Numbered from the stretch's first letter, positions 34,234-42,732 are shown. The stretch: DNA of 64,000 nt from JANLYC01 sp963815445 (GCA_963815445.1 CAWFGV010000011.1:1137298-1201297), one strand, 5' to 3'. Numbers and translations: made by a program. Notes: generated by a model from the sequence alone, not told the origin.

Positions 34234-34886
34234 GGAGCTTGACCCAGACCGCCCTCGCGGGCCCGGATGATGGCCTCGGTACGGTCGGCGACCTCCAGCT
34301 TGGCGAAGACACTGGTGAGGTGGTTGCTCACCGTCTTGGGCGACAGGAAGAGTCGCTCGGCAATGGCGGAGGTACGCCGTCCGGACGCCAGCAGGTCGAG
34401 GATCTCTCGCTCGCGCGCCGTGAGCTCGGGAAACGGTTCGGCCGCCGCTACGGGAGGCGCGGCGAAGTACTCGAGCACCCTTCCCGCGATACCCGGGCCG
34501 AAGATGACCTGCCCGGCCACCACGGCCTGGATGGCCCCGACGATCTCGCCCTGCTCCGCCCCCTTCAGCAGGTAACCACGTGCACCGGCCTGCATGGCGG
34601 TGAGAACCGTGGCGTCGTCGTCGTACATCGTGAGCATCAGGACCGCCGTCTCGGGCGTGCACTCGCGGATCCGGCGGGTGGCTTCCACGCCGCCGACACC
34701 GGGCATCCGCACGTCCATGAGCACGACGTCCGGCCGGAGCAGCTGCACCTCGCGGACGACGGCCTCACCGTCGGCAGCCTCGCCGACGACCTCGAGCCCG
34801 TCGATCGTCGCGATGAGAGCACGCAGGCCACCGCGGACGACCGGGTGGTCGTCGGCAAGCACGATCCGCACCGTCATGTCGTCCAT
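34230..34886 (-). CDS. NarL/FixJ-family response regulator
   Basis: Product of 218 residues from ATG at 34886 (GGACGG upstream); ATG at 34877 (MTVRIVLADDHPVVRGGL) is an equally plausible start. The receiver domain has the acidic pair in VLADDHP, phospho-acceptor Asp in VVLMDVRMPG, Thr in LMLTMYDDD and Lys in GYLLKGAE. The LuxR-type helix-turn-helix is LTAREREILDLLASGRRTSA and LSPKTVSNHLTSVFAKLEV. It is coupled to the histidine kinase. Two small membrane-protein genes diverge from it, and it probably controls their promoter in the 34887-35033 gap. Confidence 0.92.
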   Translation of the reverse strand: MDDMTVRIVLADDHPVVRGGLRALIATIDGLEVVGEAADGEAVVREVQLLRPDVVLMDVRMPGVGGVEATRRIRECTPETAVLMLTMYDDDATVLTAMQAGARGYLLKGAEQGEIVGAIQAVVAGQVIFGPGIAGRVLEYFAAPPVAAAEPFPELTAREREILDLLASGRRTSAIAERLFLSPKTVSNHLTSVFAKLEVADRTEAIIRAREGGLGQAP

Positions 34887-35033
34887 TCTGGCCGTCCGGA
34901 GTCCCTCGCGACCCGGGAACTTCTTCCCGGGATCACGTGAAATCCACGAGGATGGAGGGGAAGGCAGGATCTGTCCACGGGAAGGCCAACGGCGCAACGG
35001 TGGTGACATCACCTACCGAGGCAAGGAGCCACG

Positions 35034-35408
35034 ATGAGCACTACCACCACCCGCCAGAAGATCGGACTCGGTCTCGCCGGCCTGATGAGCGCCGGCAGCA
35101 TCCCGAGCGTGTTCTTTCCCACCCCCGACGGAGAGACCGGCCCCCCGATGGCGATCCTCGTCCTCAGCACCGTCATCGGAGTCGTCGGGCTGGTCGCGGT
35201 CGTGATCGCCTGGCGCAGCGGCAGCAGAGCGGCCGTCCGGGTCGTCGCCGGCAGCCTGATCATCAACCTGCTCACGTCGTTGCCGGCGTTCTTCGTGGAC
35301 GTCCCCGCAGGTCTCAAGCTGCTGACCGGGATCGGTGTCTTGCTCACCGTGCTGGCCGTCGCCCTGATGTTTGCCCCGGCGCCGCGGCGCGTGCCGGTCC
35401 TGGACTGA
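35034..35408 (+). CDS. Small four-span membrane protein
   Basis: Product of 124 residues; ATG at 35034 follows AAGGAG. There are four predicted membrane helices: IGLGLAGLMSAGSIPSVFF, LVLSTVIGVVGLVAVVIAW, VVAGSLIINLLTSLPAFF and LLTGIGVLLTVLAVALMF. A short loop with PTPDGETGPP sits between the first two. The architecture resembles small actinobacterial integral proteins found beside NarL-type two-component systems. No enzymatic motif is seen. It is followed after nine bases by another membrane protein gene, so the two form an operon divergent from the two-component pair. Confidence 0.75.
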   Translation: MSTTTTRQKIGLGLAGLMSAGSIPSVFFPTPDGETGPPMAILVLSTVIGVVGLVAVVIAWRSGSRAAVRVVAGSLIINLLTSLPAFFVDVPAGLKLLTGIGVLLTVLAVALMFAPAPRRVPVLD

Positions 35409-35417
35409 GGACGCGCC

Positions 35418-35744
35418 ATGATCGCCGTGATCACCGTCCTGCTGGCCTTCCCCGTCGGATACTTCCTGCGGTCGCGACTGGCCGCCAACACGACCTACGC
35501 CATCGCTTACCTGTGGGCGTTCGTCTACCAGTCCACCTACCTGATGCTCGACTCGCTCGGGGGCGGCAAGAACCCTGCCTTCGAGGTCGGCCAGTTCCCC
35601 TGGGGCTACGGCCTCGTCACCCTGGCGATCTTCGCGGTCGGCTTCGGGCTCGTGAACGCCGGACACTGGGTGCGAGCCCGTCGCGCCCGACGCGCCGCCG
35701 GGTCGTACGCCACGACTGCGCCGACGAGCCCGGTCGGCGTTTGA
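35418..35744 (+). CDS. Small three-span membrane protein
   Basis: Product of 108 residues, nine bases after the previous stop. Predicted spans: MIAVITVLLAFPVGYFL, TTYAIAYLWAFVYQSTYLML and WGYGLVTLAIFAVGFGLVNAG, then a basic tail (RARRARRAAG) that fixes the C-terminus in the cytoplasm. The aromatic-rich middle (YLWAFVYQSTYLM) is distinctive. I do not recognise a family. It probably works with the preceding four-span protein under control of the adjacent two-component system. Confidence 0.72.
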   Translation: MIAVITVLLAFPVGYFLRSRLAANTTYAIAYLWAFVYQSTYLMLDSLGGGKNPAFEVGQFPWGYGLVTLAIFAVGFGLVNAGHWVRARRARRAAGSYATTAPTSPVGV

Positions 35745-35783
35745 CGCAGGCCGTCCGGCAAGGTCCCGGCAAGCCTCTGCACG

Positions 35784-35819
35784 ACGGGCGCCGGTCTCAC
35801 CGTGGAGACCGGCGCCCGT
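35784..35819 (+). terminator. Strong 15-bp hairpin terminator
   Basis: ACGGGCGCCGGTCTC (35784-35798) pairs perfectly with GAGACCGGCGCCCGT (35805-35819) around ACCGTG. It begins 40 bases after the membrane-protein operon. No U-tract follows. Confidence 0.8.
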
Positions 35820-35899
35820 GCGTGTGACGTGTGGTGGTCGTCACGGCTGAGCGTGAGCGACGAGCCCCTGTGCTGGACGTCACGCCCGAATTTCCCCGG

Positions 35900-35917
35900 A
35901 TGTCGGCCTGGCGACAT
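35900..35917 (+). promoter_or_regulatory. Palindrome upstream of methylglyoxal synthase
   Basis: ATGTCG-GCCTGG-CGACAT is a perfect 6+6 dyad with a 6-base centre, ending 34 bases before the mgsA start. The position suits an operator. No Shine-Dalgarno site is seen for that gene, so its transcript may begin close to the start codon. Confidence 0.4.
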
Positions 35918-35951
35918 GTGCCGGAAACATTGGTTCTGCACTCTTGTCCGT

Positions 35952-36377
35952 ATGACGAGTACGCACACCCGCCGGATGGCCCTGGTGGCCCACGACAACA
36001 AGAAGGTGGACCTCCTCCAATGGGCGGAGTTCAACCTGCCGACCTTGCGCCAGCACGAGCTGTTCGCGACCGGCACGACAGGCACGTTGCTCCAGCACGA
36101 GCTCGGACTGGAGGTCACGCGCTTCCTCAGCGGTCCCGTCGGCGGTGACCAGCAGATCGGAGCCAAGATCGCCGAGGGCGAGATCGACATGCTGTTCTTC
36201 TTCTGGGACCCGCTGGAGCCGCAGCCGCACGACCCCGACGTCAAGGCACTCCTCCGCATCGCCGCCGTCTGGAACATCCCAGTGGCGTGCAACGTCGCCA
36301 GCGCCGACCTGATCATCTCCTCGCCACTGCTCAGCGACGGCTACCGGCATGTACGCCCTGAGCTGGTAGCGGTCTGA
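35952..36377 (+). CDS. mgsA: Methylglyoxal synthase
   Basis: Product of 141 residues, within the normal size of the enzyme. It converts dihydroxyacetone phosphate to methylglyoxal and phosphate, bypassing lower glycolysis when phosphate is short. Signature text: RRMALVAHDNKKVDLLQWA, LFATGTTGTLLQ (phosphate loop), FLSGPVGGDQQIGAKIAEG with the catalytic Asp in GGDQQ, and FFWDPLEPQPHDPDVKALLR with the second essential Asp. The ATG at 35952 has no recognisable ribosome site and may be leaderless. In-frame upstream codons to 35802 overlap the terminator hairpin and are rejected. Confidence 0.93.
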   Translation: MTSTHTRRMALVAHDNKKVDLLQWAEFNLPTLRQHELFATGTTGTLLQHELGLEVTRFLSGPVGGDQQIGAKIAEGEIDMLFFFWDPLEPQPHDPDVKALLRIAAVWNIPVACNVASADLIISSPLLSDGYRHVRPELVAV

Positions 36378-36487
36378 CCCTCTGAACCGGGGGCGCCGGG
36401 CCAGCCGGGCTGCTCGAGCCGACTGACCCCGACGACTGCCCCGTTCCTGCTGGCCGGCTGCTGGTGGTTGCCCCGCTGGACGTCGCG

Positions 36488-36904
36488 TCAAGCGGGCATG
36501 TCGACGTGACCGAGCTGGCCGAGGATCGTCATCTGGTCGTACATGATCTGGGACGACGCGACCTTGCCCTCGTCGTCGAAGCGGAGCATCTCCCAGAAGG
36601 GGTTGTCCATCCGCTTGTTCGTGGCCGGGAACGGACCCATCGGTCCATCGTTGTTCCCGACGCCCCGGAACTGGGCCAAGGAGTAGCCCGGCCCTTCGTG
36701 GTACGTCACGTGGCTCACCGTGGCGTCCGAGAACGCTTGCGTCCACTCGCGGAGCCAGTCCTTGAACTCGTCACGGTTCTTGGTGGTCAGTCCGCGAGGG
36801 ATGTCCTCATGTGTGAGGTCCGCGCGGATGTGTTGATCCATCGCATCCCAGTCGCGCTGGTTGAAGTTGGCGTGCAGCTTCTTGTGGATATCACTGTGTC
36901 CCAT
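36488..36904 (-). CDS. SnoaL-like (ester cyclase/NTF2-fold) protein
   Basis: Product of 138 residues. The pattern HKKLHANFNQRDWDAMDQHI, DFK-type DEFKDWLREWTQAFSDATVS and MLRFDDEGKVASSQIMYDQM is that of SnoaL-like NTF2-fold proteins, a cone-shaped alpha+beta barrel used as polyketide cyclase, isomerase or simply a ligand-binding domain. The closing FDDEGKV-type strand is typical. The substrate is unknown and no biosynthetic cluster is present. The ATG at 36904 is preceded by CGGAGGTGTCGA. It stands alone between mgsA and the NERD genes. Confidence 0.8.
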   Translation of the reverse strand: MGHSDIHKKLHANFNQRDWDAMDQHIRADLTHEDIPRGLTTKNRDEFKDWLREWTQAFSDATVSHVTYHEGPGYSLAQFRGVGNNDGPMGPFPATNKRMDNPFWEMLRFDDEGKVASSQIMYDQMTILGQLGHVDMPA

Positions 36905-37055
36905 TCGACACCTCCGCCGAGCGATCGCCCCCGTCGACCTGAGTCAACTCCGCGTGTCAAGACAAGTCCATGTGCCTTACGGTAAAGACTTCCTGAGACC
37001 ACGGCGTGTTTGCGAGCGGCTCGCCATTCTCATCGCCGGTGGTTCGCAGAAGTGG

Positions 37056-37592
37056 TCAGATCGCCTTGTGGACGCCGCCCATGAGGGCGTCCTCGAGATG
37101 CCGATACACCTCGCGCACCTGCGTCGGTGACAGCACGACGTCACGCGCCGCGAGCATGGACGGCAGCGTCTGGGTGGAGCACACGAACGTGTTCCCGAGC
37201 CGGCCGGCGAGCGGCTCGTCCCCGCTGAAGCAGACCGCCCCCCACGTGTGCACGTGGACGTATGCCGGAACGATCGAGGCGATCTGCTGAGCCGCGAGTG
37301 CGGCGGCCTCGGCGCCCGACGCGCGCGGCCGCCCCGGGGTCCGCAGGATGCCGGTGGCCAGGCTTGCCCGGCCCGCCCAGGTCCTGGAGCTGATGACGAA
37401 CACGCCACCGGGGCCGACGGCGATGTGGTCGATCGTGGCGTCGGCGAAGCGCGGCCACCGCACCGCATGCAGGCTCAGCCAGTCCGGGGTCAGCCCGGCC
37501 AGCACGGCGGCCGTCGCGGCCTGGTCTTCCGAACCTGGCCCGAACCTGGCGCCCGGTTGCCCTGCAGCTGACGATCCCTCCCCCGCTGCCAT
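37056..37592 (-). CDS. NERD-domain-like protein (second of a tandem pair)
   Basis: Product of 178 residues; ATG at 37592 lies two bases past the stop of the next NERD gene upstream. The NERD core is visible as ATIDHIAVGPGGVFVISSRT with a preceding WLSLHAVRWPRFA. In nuclease-competent NERD domains the strand ends with (E/N)xK; here the text is SSR, so the catalytic Lys is absent and the domain may have lost activity. The remainder (AQQIASIVPAYVHVHTWGAV, FVCSTQTLPSMLAARDVVLS) fits the family's second half. No membrane span. It probably acts with the coupled upstream NERD protein. Confidence 0.72.
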   Translation of the reverse strand: MAAGEGSSAAGQPGARFGPGSEDQAATAAVLAGLTPDWLSLHAVRWPRFADATIDHIAVGPGGVFVISSRTWAGRASLATGILRTPGRPRASGAEAAALAAQQIASIVPAYVHVHTWGAVCFSGDEPLAGRLGNTFVCSTQTLPSMLAARDVVLSPTQVREVYRHLEDALMGGVHKAI

Positions 37593-37594
37593 CG

Positions 37595-38254
37595 TCAGCC
37601 TGCTTTGCGGGGACTCTGGTCCACCCACGTGGTCGAGCGACGCGCCCATTCGTAGAGGTTCATGACCTGGCCGAAGGGCAGGCGGTCGGGCTGTCGCTGG
37701 ATCCAGTGCACGGCTGCCCGCGGCGTCATGACCCGTACGAGTCGGTCGGTTGGTTGCTCCCGGATGGCGAAGCGCCGCTCGTGCACGACGAGGACGAGGC
37801 CGGTGACGGGGACGTCGTACCCCATCAGGTCGGAGAGGATGCCGGCGACGCGCTGAGCCTCGAAGCGGCTGTTGCGGACGTGATGCACGCGTTGCCCGTT
37901 GACCAGAACGGTGTCGCCGCCGACCCAGACGTCTTTGCTCACGTGGGACTTCGCGTTGATGGCGAATACCCCCGCCGGGCCGATGACGAGGTGGTCGATG
38001 TCGCTCTGGCGCTTGCCGACGGGAATCGAGTGAAGCATCTGGTACGCCTCGCCGAGCTTGAGGAGCCGCCTGGCGACGAGTTCCTCACCGGCCGCACCGA
38101 GTCGCCAGCTCCGGTCGGCTCGCCGCGTCAGGAGCCGTCGCAACCACGGCTGTTGGCGCCAGTCGGCGTACAGCTGATCGGCGTGTTCGAGCACCGACTG
38201 ACCCGGCCTGTTGCTGGCCAGGTCGATCCATGGCAGCCCGTTGATCGGCTCCAC
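37595..38254 (-). CDS. NERD-domain protein (first of a tandem pair)
   Basis: Product of 219 residues; the start appears to be GTG at 38254 after a G-rich stretch. An N-terminal helical part (LRRLLTRRADRSWRLGAAGEE) leads into the NERD domain: VARRLLKLGEAYQMLHSIPV, SDIDHLVIGPAGVFAINAKS, then HVRNSRFEAQRVAGILSDLM. The IDH Asp and the Lys of NAK are kept, while the usual acidic residue is Asn, a common variant in actinobacterial NERD proteins. NERD proteins are thought to be nuclease-related, with biological role unknown. The downstream NERD gene starts at once after it. Confidence 0.8.
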   Translation of the reverse strand: MEPINGLPWIDLASNRPGQSVLEHADQLYADWRQQPWLRRLLTRRADRSWRLGAAGEELVARRLLKLGEAYQMLHSIPVGKRQSDIDHLVIGPAGVFAINAKSHVSKDVWVGGDTVLVNGQRVHHVRNSRFEAQRVAGILSDLMGYDVPVTGLVLVVHERRFAIREQPTDRLVRVMTPRAAVHWIQRQPDRLPFGQVMNLYEWARRSTTWVDQSPRKAG

Positions 38255-38531
38255 ACCCCACCCCCCTCGAGCAGAGCGTCATCGTCGCACCGCAGCTCGT
38301 GAATTGTTACCCGAAAAGTCCGAAATCATCCGATCGGCCGATAAGACAGCGGCCAGATGATGACCCCACCACCACCGATCCACGTGCGGTCACCGATCCG
38401 GCGTTGAAGCAGCGATCCGACCCTAACTGCCCAGGTTTCTCCCTGTTTCGACATGACCCAGTTGTGCCATGTCGCGCACCAGCCACTCCCGTCACACTGA
38501 TCACCGACGGGGCACACGCAGGAGGATCGAC

Positions 38532-40130
38532 ATGGCGACCGAGACCCCTCTCGACAACCTCAGTGACGACGCCCGGCTCTCGAGCCTTGGCTACCGACCG
38601 CAGCTCAACCGGGTGCTCGGTCCGTTCGCCAACTTCTCGGTGGCGTTCACCTATCTCTCACCGATGGTGGGCATCTACTCGCTCTTCGCGCTCGGCGTCG
38701 CGGCCGGCGGGCCGGCGTACGTCTGGCTCACCTGGCTGCCGGTGGTCGGGATGCTCTTCGTGGCGCTGGTGTTCGGGGAGCTGGCCAGCCACTACCCGGT
38801 CGCGGGCGCGCTGTACCAGTACAGCAAGTTCTCCGTCGGCGCGGCGTACGGCTGGTTCGTCGGCTGGTTCTACGGCATCGCGCTGCTCATCACGGTGGCC
38901 GCGGTCGACACCGGAGTGGTCACGTACGTCACGGCACTCACGCACAACTGGTTCGGCTGGGGGCTGGACCCGACCAACCACCTGACGATCCTGCTCCTCA
39001 CCGCCGGCCTCATCCTGATCCAGACGGCGCTGAACATCACCGGCGCCCAGGTGATGGGGCGGGTCGCCCAGTTCGGCGTCTACGTCGAGATCGTCGGTAC
39101 GCTCGGCATCGCCTTGATCCTGGCCTTCCACGGCTTCCACCACGGGCTCGGATTCCTGTTCACCACCCAGGGGGCGGAGAACGTCGGCACCAACGCCCTC
39201 GGTCTCGACTTCGGCGGGAACTGGCTCACCGGTGCAGCCCTGATCGCGGTCCTGGCACCGGTCTACATCTTCTACGGCTTCGAGTCCGCAGGTGACATCT
39301 CCGAGGAGACCAAGGACGCCGGCGTCAAGGTGCCCCGGTCGATGCGGCAGGCCCTGATCTGGGGCGGGATCTCGTCGTTCATCCTGATCGCGGCCCTGCT
39401 GCTGGCGATGCCCGAGGGCAAGGACCCCGTCGGCCAGACCGTCGACGGCGGTGGCGTCCCGTTCATCCTCGGTCAGCTGCCGAGCGGCCTGCAGGACTTC
39501 CTCCTGCTGTTGATCATCTTCGCCTTCTTCTCCTGCGGAACCTCGGTGCAGGGCGCGGGCAGCCGGCTGGCGTTCTCGTTCGCCCGCGACGGCGCGCTCC
39601 CGGGTTCGAAGTGGATCTCGCGGGTCCATCCGCGCTTCAAGACGCCGACGAACGCCCTGCTCGCGGGCGCCGTCGTCACGCTGTTGTTCGTGCTGCTGGT
39701 GTTCTACTCGCCGTCGAAGGACATCGAGATCGGGTTCATCACCTACCCCGCCGACATCAACGCGCTGGTGTCGCTGGTGTCGTTCGGCGTGAGCGGCATC
39801 TACTTGTCGTTCCTGCTGACTGTGATCGGGGCGCTGATCGCCCGTAGCCGGGGTTGGGTGCCCGAAGGCAGGTTCCGGCTCGGCCGATGGGGTATGACGG
39901 TGACCGTCATCGCCGCCGCCTACCTCACCCTGATGCTGGTCAACGTGGTCGCACCGACCGGCCTGACAAGCCCGCGGGCCTACTTCAACCTGGACTGGAT
40001 CACGCTGCTGGTGATGGTCATCGTTGCTGTCGCCGGTGTCGTGGTGTTCCTCCTCGGCCGCCCGCAGCGCGAGATGCGTGCGCACCTGCACGACGAGGCC
40101 GAACCGACGGGTGCGGAGCGGCACGGCTAG
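38532..40130 (+). CDS. APC-family amino-acid permease
   Basis: Integral membrane protein of 532 residues with twelve to fourteen predicted spans. ATG at 38532 follows GGAGG; a 21-codon upstream extension is rejected. The text NFSVAFTYLSPMVGIYSLFA in span 1, VFGELASHYPVAGALYQYSK in span 2-loop, and YGFESAGDISEETKDAGVKV at the span 6-7 boundary are the usual APC marks, the last resembling GABA/choline-type (BAT1/AmaT) permeases. It imports an amino acid or amine by proton or exchange coupling. Not linked to a catabolic gene, so the substrate is unknown. Confidence 0.88.
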   Translation: MATETPLDNLSDDARLSSLGYRPQLNRVLGPFANFSVAFTYLSPMVGIYSLFALGVAAGGPAYVWLTWLPVVGMLFVALVFGELASHYPVAGALYQYSKFSVGAAYGWFVGWFYGIALLITVAAVDTGVVTYVTALTHNWFGWGLDPTNHLTILLLTAGLILIQTALNITGAQVMGRVAQFGVYVEIVGTLGIALILAFHGFHHGLGFLFTTQGAENVGTNALGLDFGGNWLTGAALIAVLAPVYIFYGFESAGDISEETKDAGVKVPRSMRQALIWGGISSFILIAALLLAMPEGKDPVGQTVDGGGVPFILGQLPSGLQDFLLLLIIFAFFSCGTSVQGAGSRLAFSFARDGALPGSKWISRVHPRFKTPTNALLAGAVVTLLFVLLVFYSPSKDIEIGFITYPADINALVSLVSFGVSGIYLSFLLTVIGALIARSRGWVPEGRFRLGRWGMTVTVIAAAYLTLMLVNVVAPTGLTSPRAYFNLDWITLLVMVIVAVAGVVVFLLGRPQREMRAHLHDEAEPTGAERHG

Positions 40131-40323
40131 CCCCGAGCGCCCGGCCGGTGGGCACTCGTTGAATTCTTGGTTACCCGGTGCATCGGTGCAATAACCGTGT
40201 GCGAGACCAACCCGGGAGTTCCGCTCGAGGGGTTCCGGCAGGTGCATAAGTCTGGTAGGAAAGGGCACTTCGGTCGGCATTCGCCCCCGTACCTACATCC
40301 TTCGCCCCAAGGAGAATCACTGC

Positions 40324-42270
40324 ATGCAGCCGAAGTCCTTCGTGCTTGCTGCGTCCGTCGCCGTGGTGGTGACCGCTGTCGCGGTCACCGGAAACCCGGC
40401 AATGGCGCAGTCCCCGCTCCCCACCTCAGTAGCCACCTCCGCCGCAGCGGCTTCCCCAGTCAAGGCCGCTGCCGCCCCGACCACCAACGGATCACTCGCG
40501 CTCGACGGCTCAGCTGCTTCGGCGTACCGACTCCCGTCCGACGTCAGGAAGGTCTGGAGCGCAACGTACCCCGACGGCACGACGCAGACGCGCTACCAGC
40601 AGGTGGTCGCCGGCGCTGACGTCTTCAACGGCCAGCTCACCGTCCTCCGAGCCAGGTCCGGTGCCGTGACCAGCGTGATCGGCGCGCACTATGACGGTCT
40701 GCAGCCGGCCAACGCCGCCAAGCTCTCCGCCACCGACGTCCGCGCCAAGGCTGCTCAGATCCTCGGCAACCGGGGTACCCGGTCCGCGACCCTGCACCTG
40801 GACCCCCGCGACGGCCGCCTCTTCTACGAGGTCCAGACGCAGCGTTTCGCGCACCGCTGGGTGCAGTGGATGGATGCCTCGACCGGCAAGGTCGAGAAGA
40901 GGTATGACGCGGTCGCGGAAGGCGACGGCGTCGGTGTCAAGGGCGACCAGAAGACGATCGACACCACCCAGGCCAACGGTGTCTGGCAGCTGATCACGGC
41001 CGACGGTCGGCAGAAGACGTACGACGCGAAGAACGGCACGACGCTGCCGGGCGACCTGATGACCGACGCCGACAACCACTGGAACCTGTCGATCCCGAGC
41101 AACGTCAGCCCGAGCCAGCCGCCGGGGGTCGACGCGCACTACTACGCCAACGTCATCGATGACTTCTACGGTGCTGTCTTCAAGCGCAACAGCATCGACA
41201 ACGCCGGTATGCCGATCATCTCGACCGTCCACTACGACAAGGGCTACTGCAACGCGTTCTGGAACGGCACACAGATGACCTACGGCGACGGTGACGGCGT
41301 GGCCTGCAAGCCGTTGTCCGGCGGGCTCGACGTGGTCGGGCACGAGCTCACGCATGGCGTCACCGAGTTCACCTCCGGCCTGATCTACGAGGGCCAGTCC
41401 GGAGCACTCAACGAGTCGTTCAGCGACATGATGGGCAACACGTCGGAGTTCTTCGCCGCCAGCCGCGGCCTTGACCCCGCCGCGCAGCCGGACTGGCTGA
41501 TCGGTGAGGACGTCATCCCTGCCGGTGTGTACGGCGGGACGACCGCCGGCTTCCGCAACATGGGTGACCCGCAGGACGATGGCGACCCCGACCACTACTC
41601 CGAGCGCTACACCGGCACCTCCGACAACGGCGGAGTCCACACCAACAGCGGCATCCCCAACCACGCCTACTACCTCGCCGTCAACGGCGGCCGGAACGCA
41701 GGCTGCGACACGGTCGGATCCGGTGGTCACACCCACACGGCCGACTGCAACGTGACCGTGCCTGCGCTCGGCCTGGCAAAGGCGGAGCAGATCTTCTACA
41801 AGGGCTTCACCGGCATGACCGAGTACGCGAACTTCTGCGACGCCCGCACCGCGACCATGGCGGTGGCCGGGGGCAGCAAGAAGACCATCGGCAAGGCCTG
41901 GGACGCCGTGGGCGTCAAGGCCGGTTGCACGCCGGGCGTCCCGCCACCGCCGCCGTGCACCAGCGACCCGAACGCGCAGATCCCGTTCGAGTCACCGCAC
42001 CCGTACGGCAACAACGGTGACTGCACGTGGACGTACAACAACGGCACAGCCGGGTTCGCCTTCCACTTCGACCAGCTCGAGACCGAGGCGGGCTACGACT
42101 ACGTCGTGATCTACGACGGCAACGGCAACGAGCTGGCCCGGTACGACGGCACGCATCCCCTCGGCCAGACGACGCCGTGCATCACGACCGCCGTCGGCAA
42201 GGTCCGGCTCATCTCCGATCCGGGTGTGACCGACCAGGGCTTCCACGTCGACTCGGTCTCGGCCTGCTAG
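40324..42270 (+). CDS. Secreted M4-family (thermolysin-like) metalloprotease with C-terminal CUB-like domain
   Basis: Product of 648 residues. Signal peptide (SVAVVVTAVAVTGNPAMAQ), then an FTP/PepSY-type propeptide up to about residue 235. The catalytic domain has VVGHELTHGVTEF with zinc ligands His340 and His344 and catalytic Glu341, GALNESFSDMMG with the third ligand Glu364, and NSGIPNHAYYLAVNGG carrying the acid/base His. It is a zinc endopeptidase cutting before bulky hydrophobic residues. After a Pro linker (GVPPPPP) comes a roughly 95-residue Cys-containing domain with YDYVVIYDGNG and QGFHVDSVSAC, a CUB-like fold that may bind a substrate. AAGGAG precedes the ATG at eight bases. Confidence 0.93.
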   Translation: MQPKSFVLAASVAVVVTAVAVTGNPAMAQSPLPTSVATSAAAASPVKAAAAPTTNGSLALDGSAASAYRLPSDVRKVWSATYPDGTTQTRYQQVVAGADVFNGQLTVLRARSGAVTSVIGAHYDGLQPANAAKLSATDVRAKAAQILGNRGTRSATLHLDPRDGRLFYEVQTQRFAHRWVQWMDASTGKVEKRYDAVAEGDGVGVKGDQKTIDTTQANGVWQLITADGRQKTYDAKNGTTLPGDLMTDADNHWNLSIPSNVSPSQPPGVDAHYYANVIDDFYGAVFKRNSIDNAGMPIISTVHYDKGYCNAFWNGTQMTYGDGDGVACKPLSGGLDVVGHELTHGVTEFTSGLIYEGQSGALNESFSDMMGNTSEFFAASRGLDPAAQPDWLIGEDVIPAGVYGGTTAGFRNMGDPQDDGDPDHYSERYTGTSDNGGVHTNSGIPNHAYYLAVNGGRNAGCDTVGSGGHTHTADCNVTVPALGLAKAEQIFYKGFTGMTEYANFCDARTATMAVAGGSKKTIGKAWDAVGVKAGCTPGVPPPPPCTSDPNAQIPFESPHPYGNNGDCTWTYNNGTAGFAFHFDQLETEAGYDYVVIYDGNGNELARYDGTHPLGQTTPCITTAVGKVRLISDPGVTDQGFHVDSVSAC

Positions 42271-42315
42271 GCGTCTCTCGATAGGTGTCGCCGCACCCGG
42301 CACCGTCCCCACCGC

Positions 42316-42345
42316 TGCCCCTCTCAGGTCCGTCTGAGGGGGGCA
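42316..42345 (+). terminator. Hairpin terminator after the M4 protease gene
   Basis: GCCCCTCTCAG (42317-42327) pairs with CTGAGGGGGGC (42334-42344) with one wobble, around GTCCGT. It is 45 bases past the stop. Confidence 0.7.
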
Positions 42346-42632
42346 TCGGTTTGCGCCCGGCGGACCCGGCTCGCGTCCTCGTCGCATGGCCGCTGACCCA
42401 TCCTTCGACATCGGGTCACGACTGTCGGTGCTCGCACATACGGTCGACTGACACCGACCGAAGGGACTCCAGATGCTCGACGCTCGCACGACCGCTTTGC
42501 AGGACGAGCATGAGCGCGTCGTGTCGACGACCCCCGGTGACCACGGTTGGCACGCCGCCACGGTCGATCCGACGACTCGCCGACACCGTCGCGAACGGCC
42601 AGCCGAGGCCTCGGTGCCGGAGCTTCGACCCC

Positions 42633-42710
42633 CGCCCTCGTTGAACCGTGAGTTGTGGCTCCTCCAACCGTGAGTTGTGGCTCCTCCAACCGTGAGTTGT
42701 GGCTGCTCGT
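42633..42710. repeat. 22-bp tandem repeat built on AACCGTGAGTTGTGG
   Basis: Copies of AACCGTGAGTTGTGGCTCCT start at 42644, 42666 and 42688 with a 22-base period; the third diverges after GGCTG. The flank before the first copy (CCCTCGTTG) matches that of the copy at 31919. The motif therefore occurs at least four times at two loci in this window, always between genes. Origin and function are unknown. Confidence 0.85.
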
Positions 42711-42732
42711 ATGCCGTGGAGCTACGACGCAT

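Larger units (their letters stand above)
42271..42732. other. Gene-free interval with terminator and repeats
   Basis: It contains the terminator at 42316-42345 and the tandem repeat at 42644-42710. A 66-codon open frame at 42473-42673 starts with ATG after a weak site, but it reads into the repeat and shows no family resemblance, so I do not call it. The interval separates the protease from the convergent membrane-anchored protein. Confidence 0.55.

Noticed and set aside
38658..40280. Minus-strand open frame of 540 codons
   Set aside because: It is antisense to the APC permease and consists of Asp/Gln/Arg-rich low-complexity text typical of the complement of a membrane-protein gene.
42473..42673. 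66-codon gene after the M4 protease
   Set aside because: It reads into the 22-bp repeat, has a weak ribosome site and shows no family resemblance.
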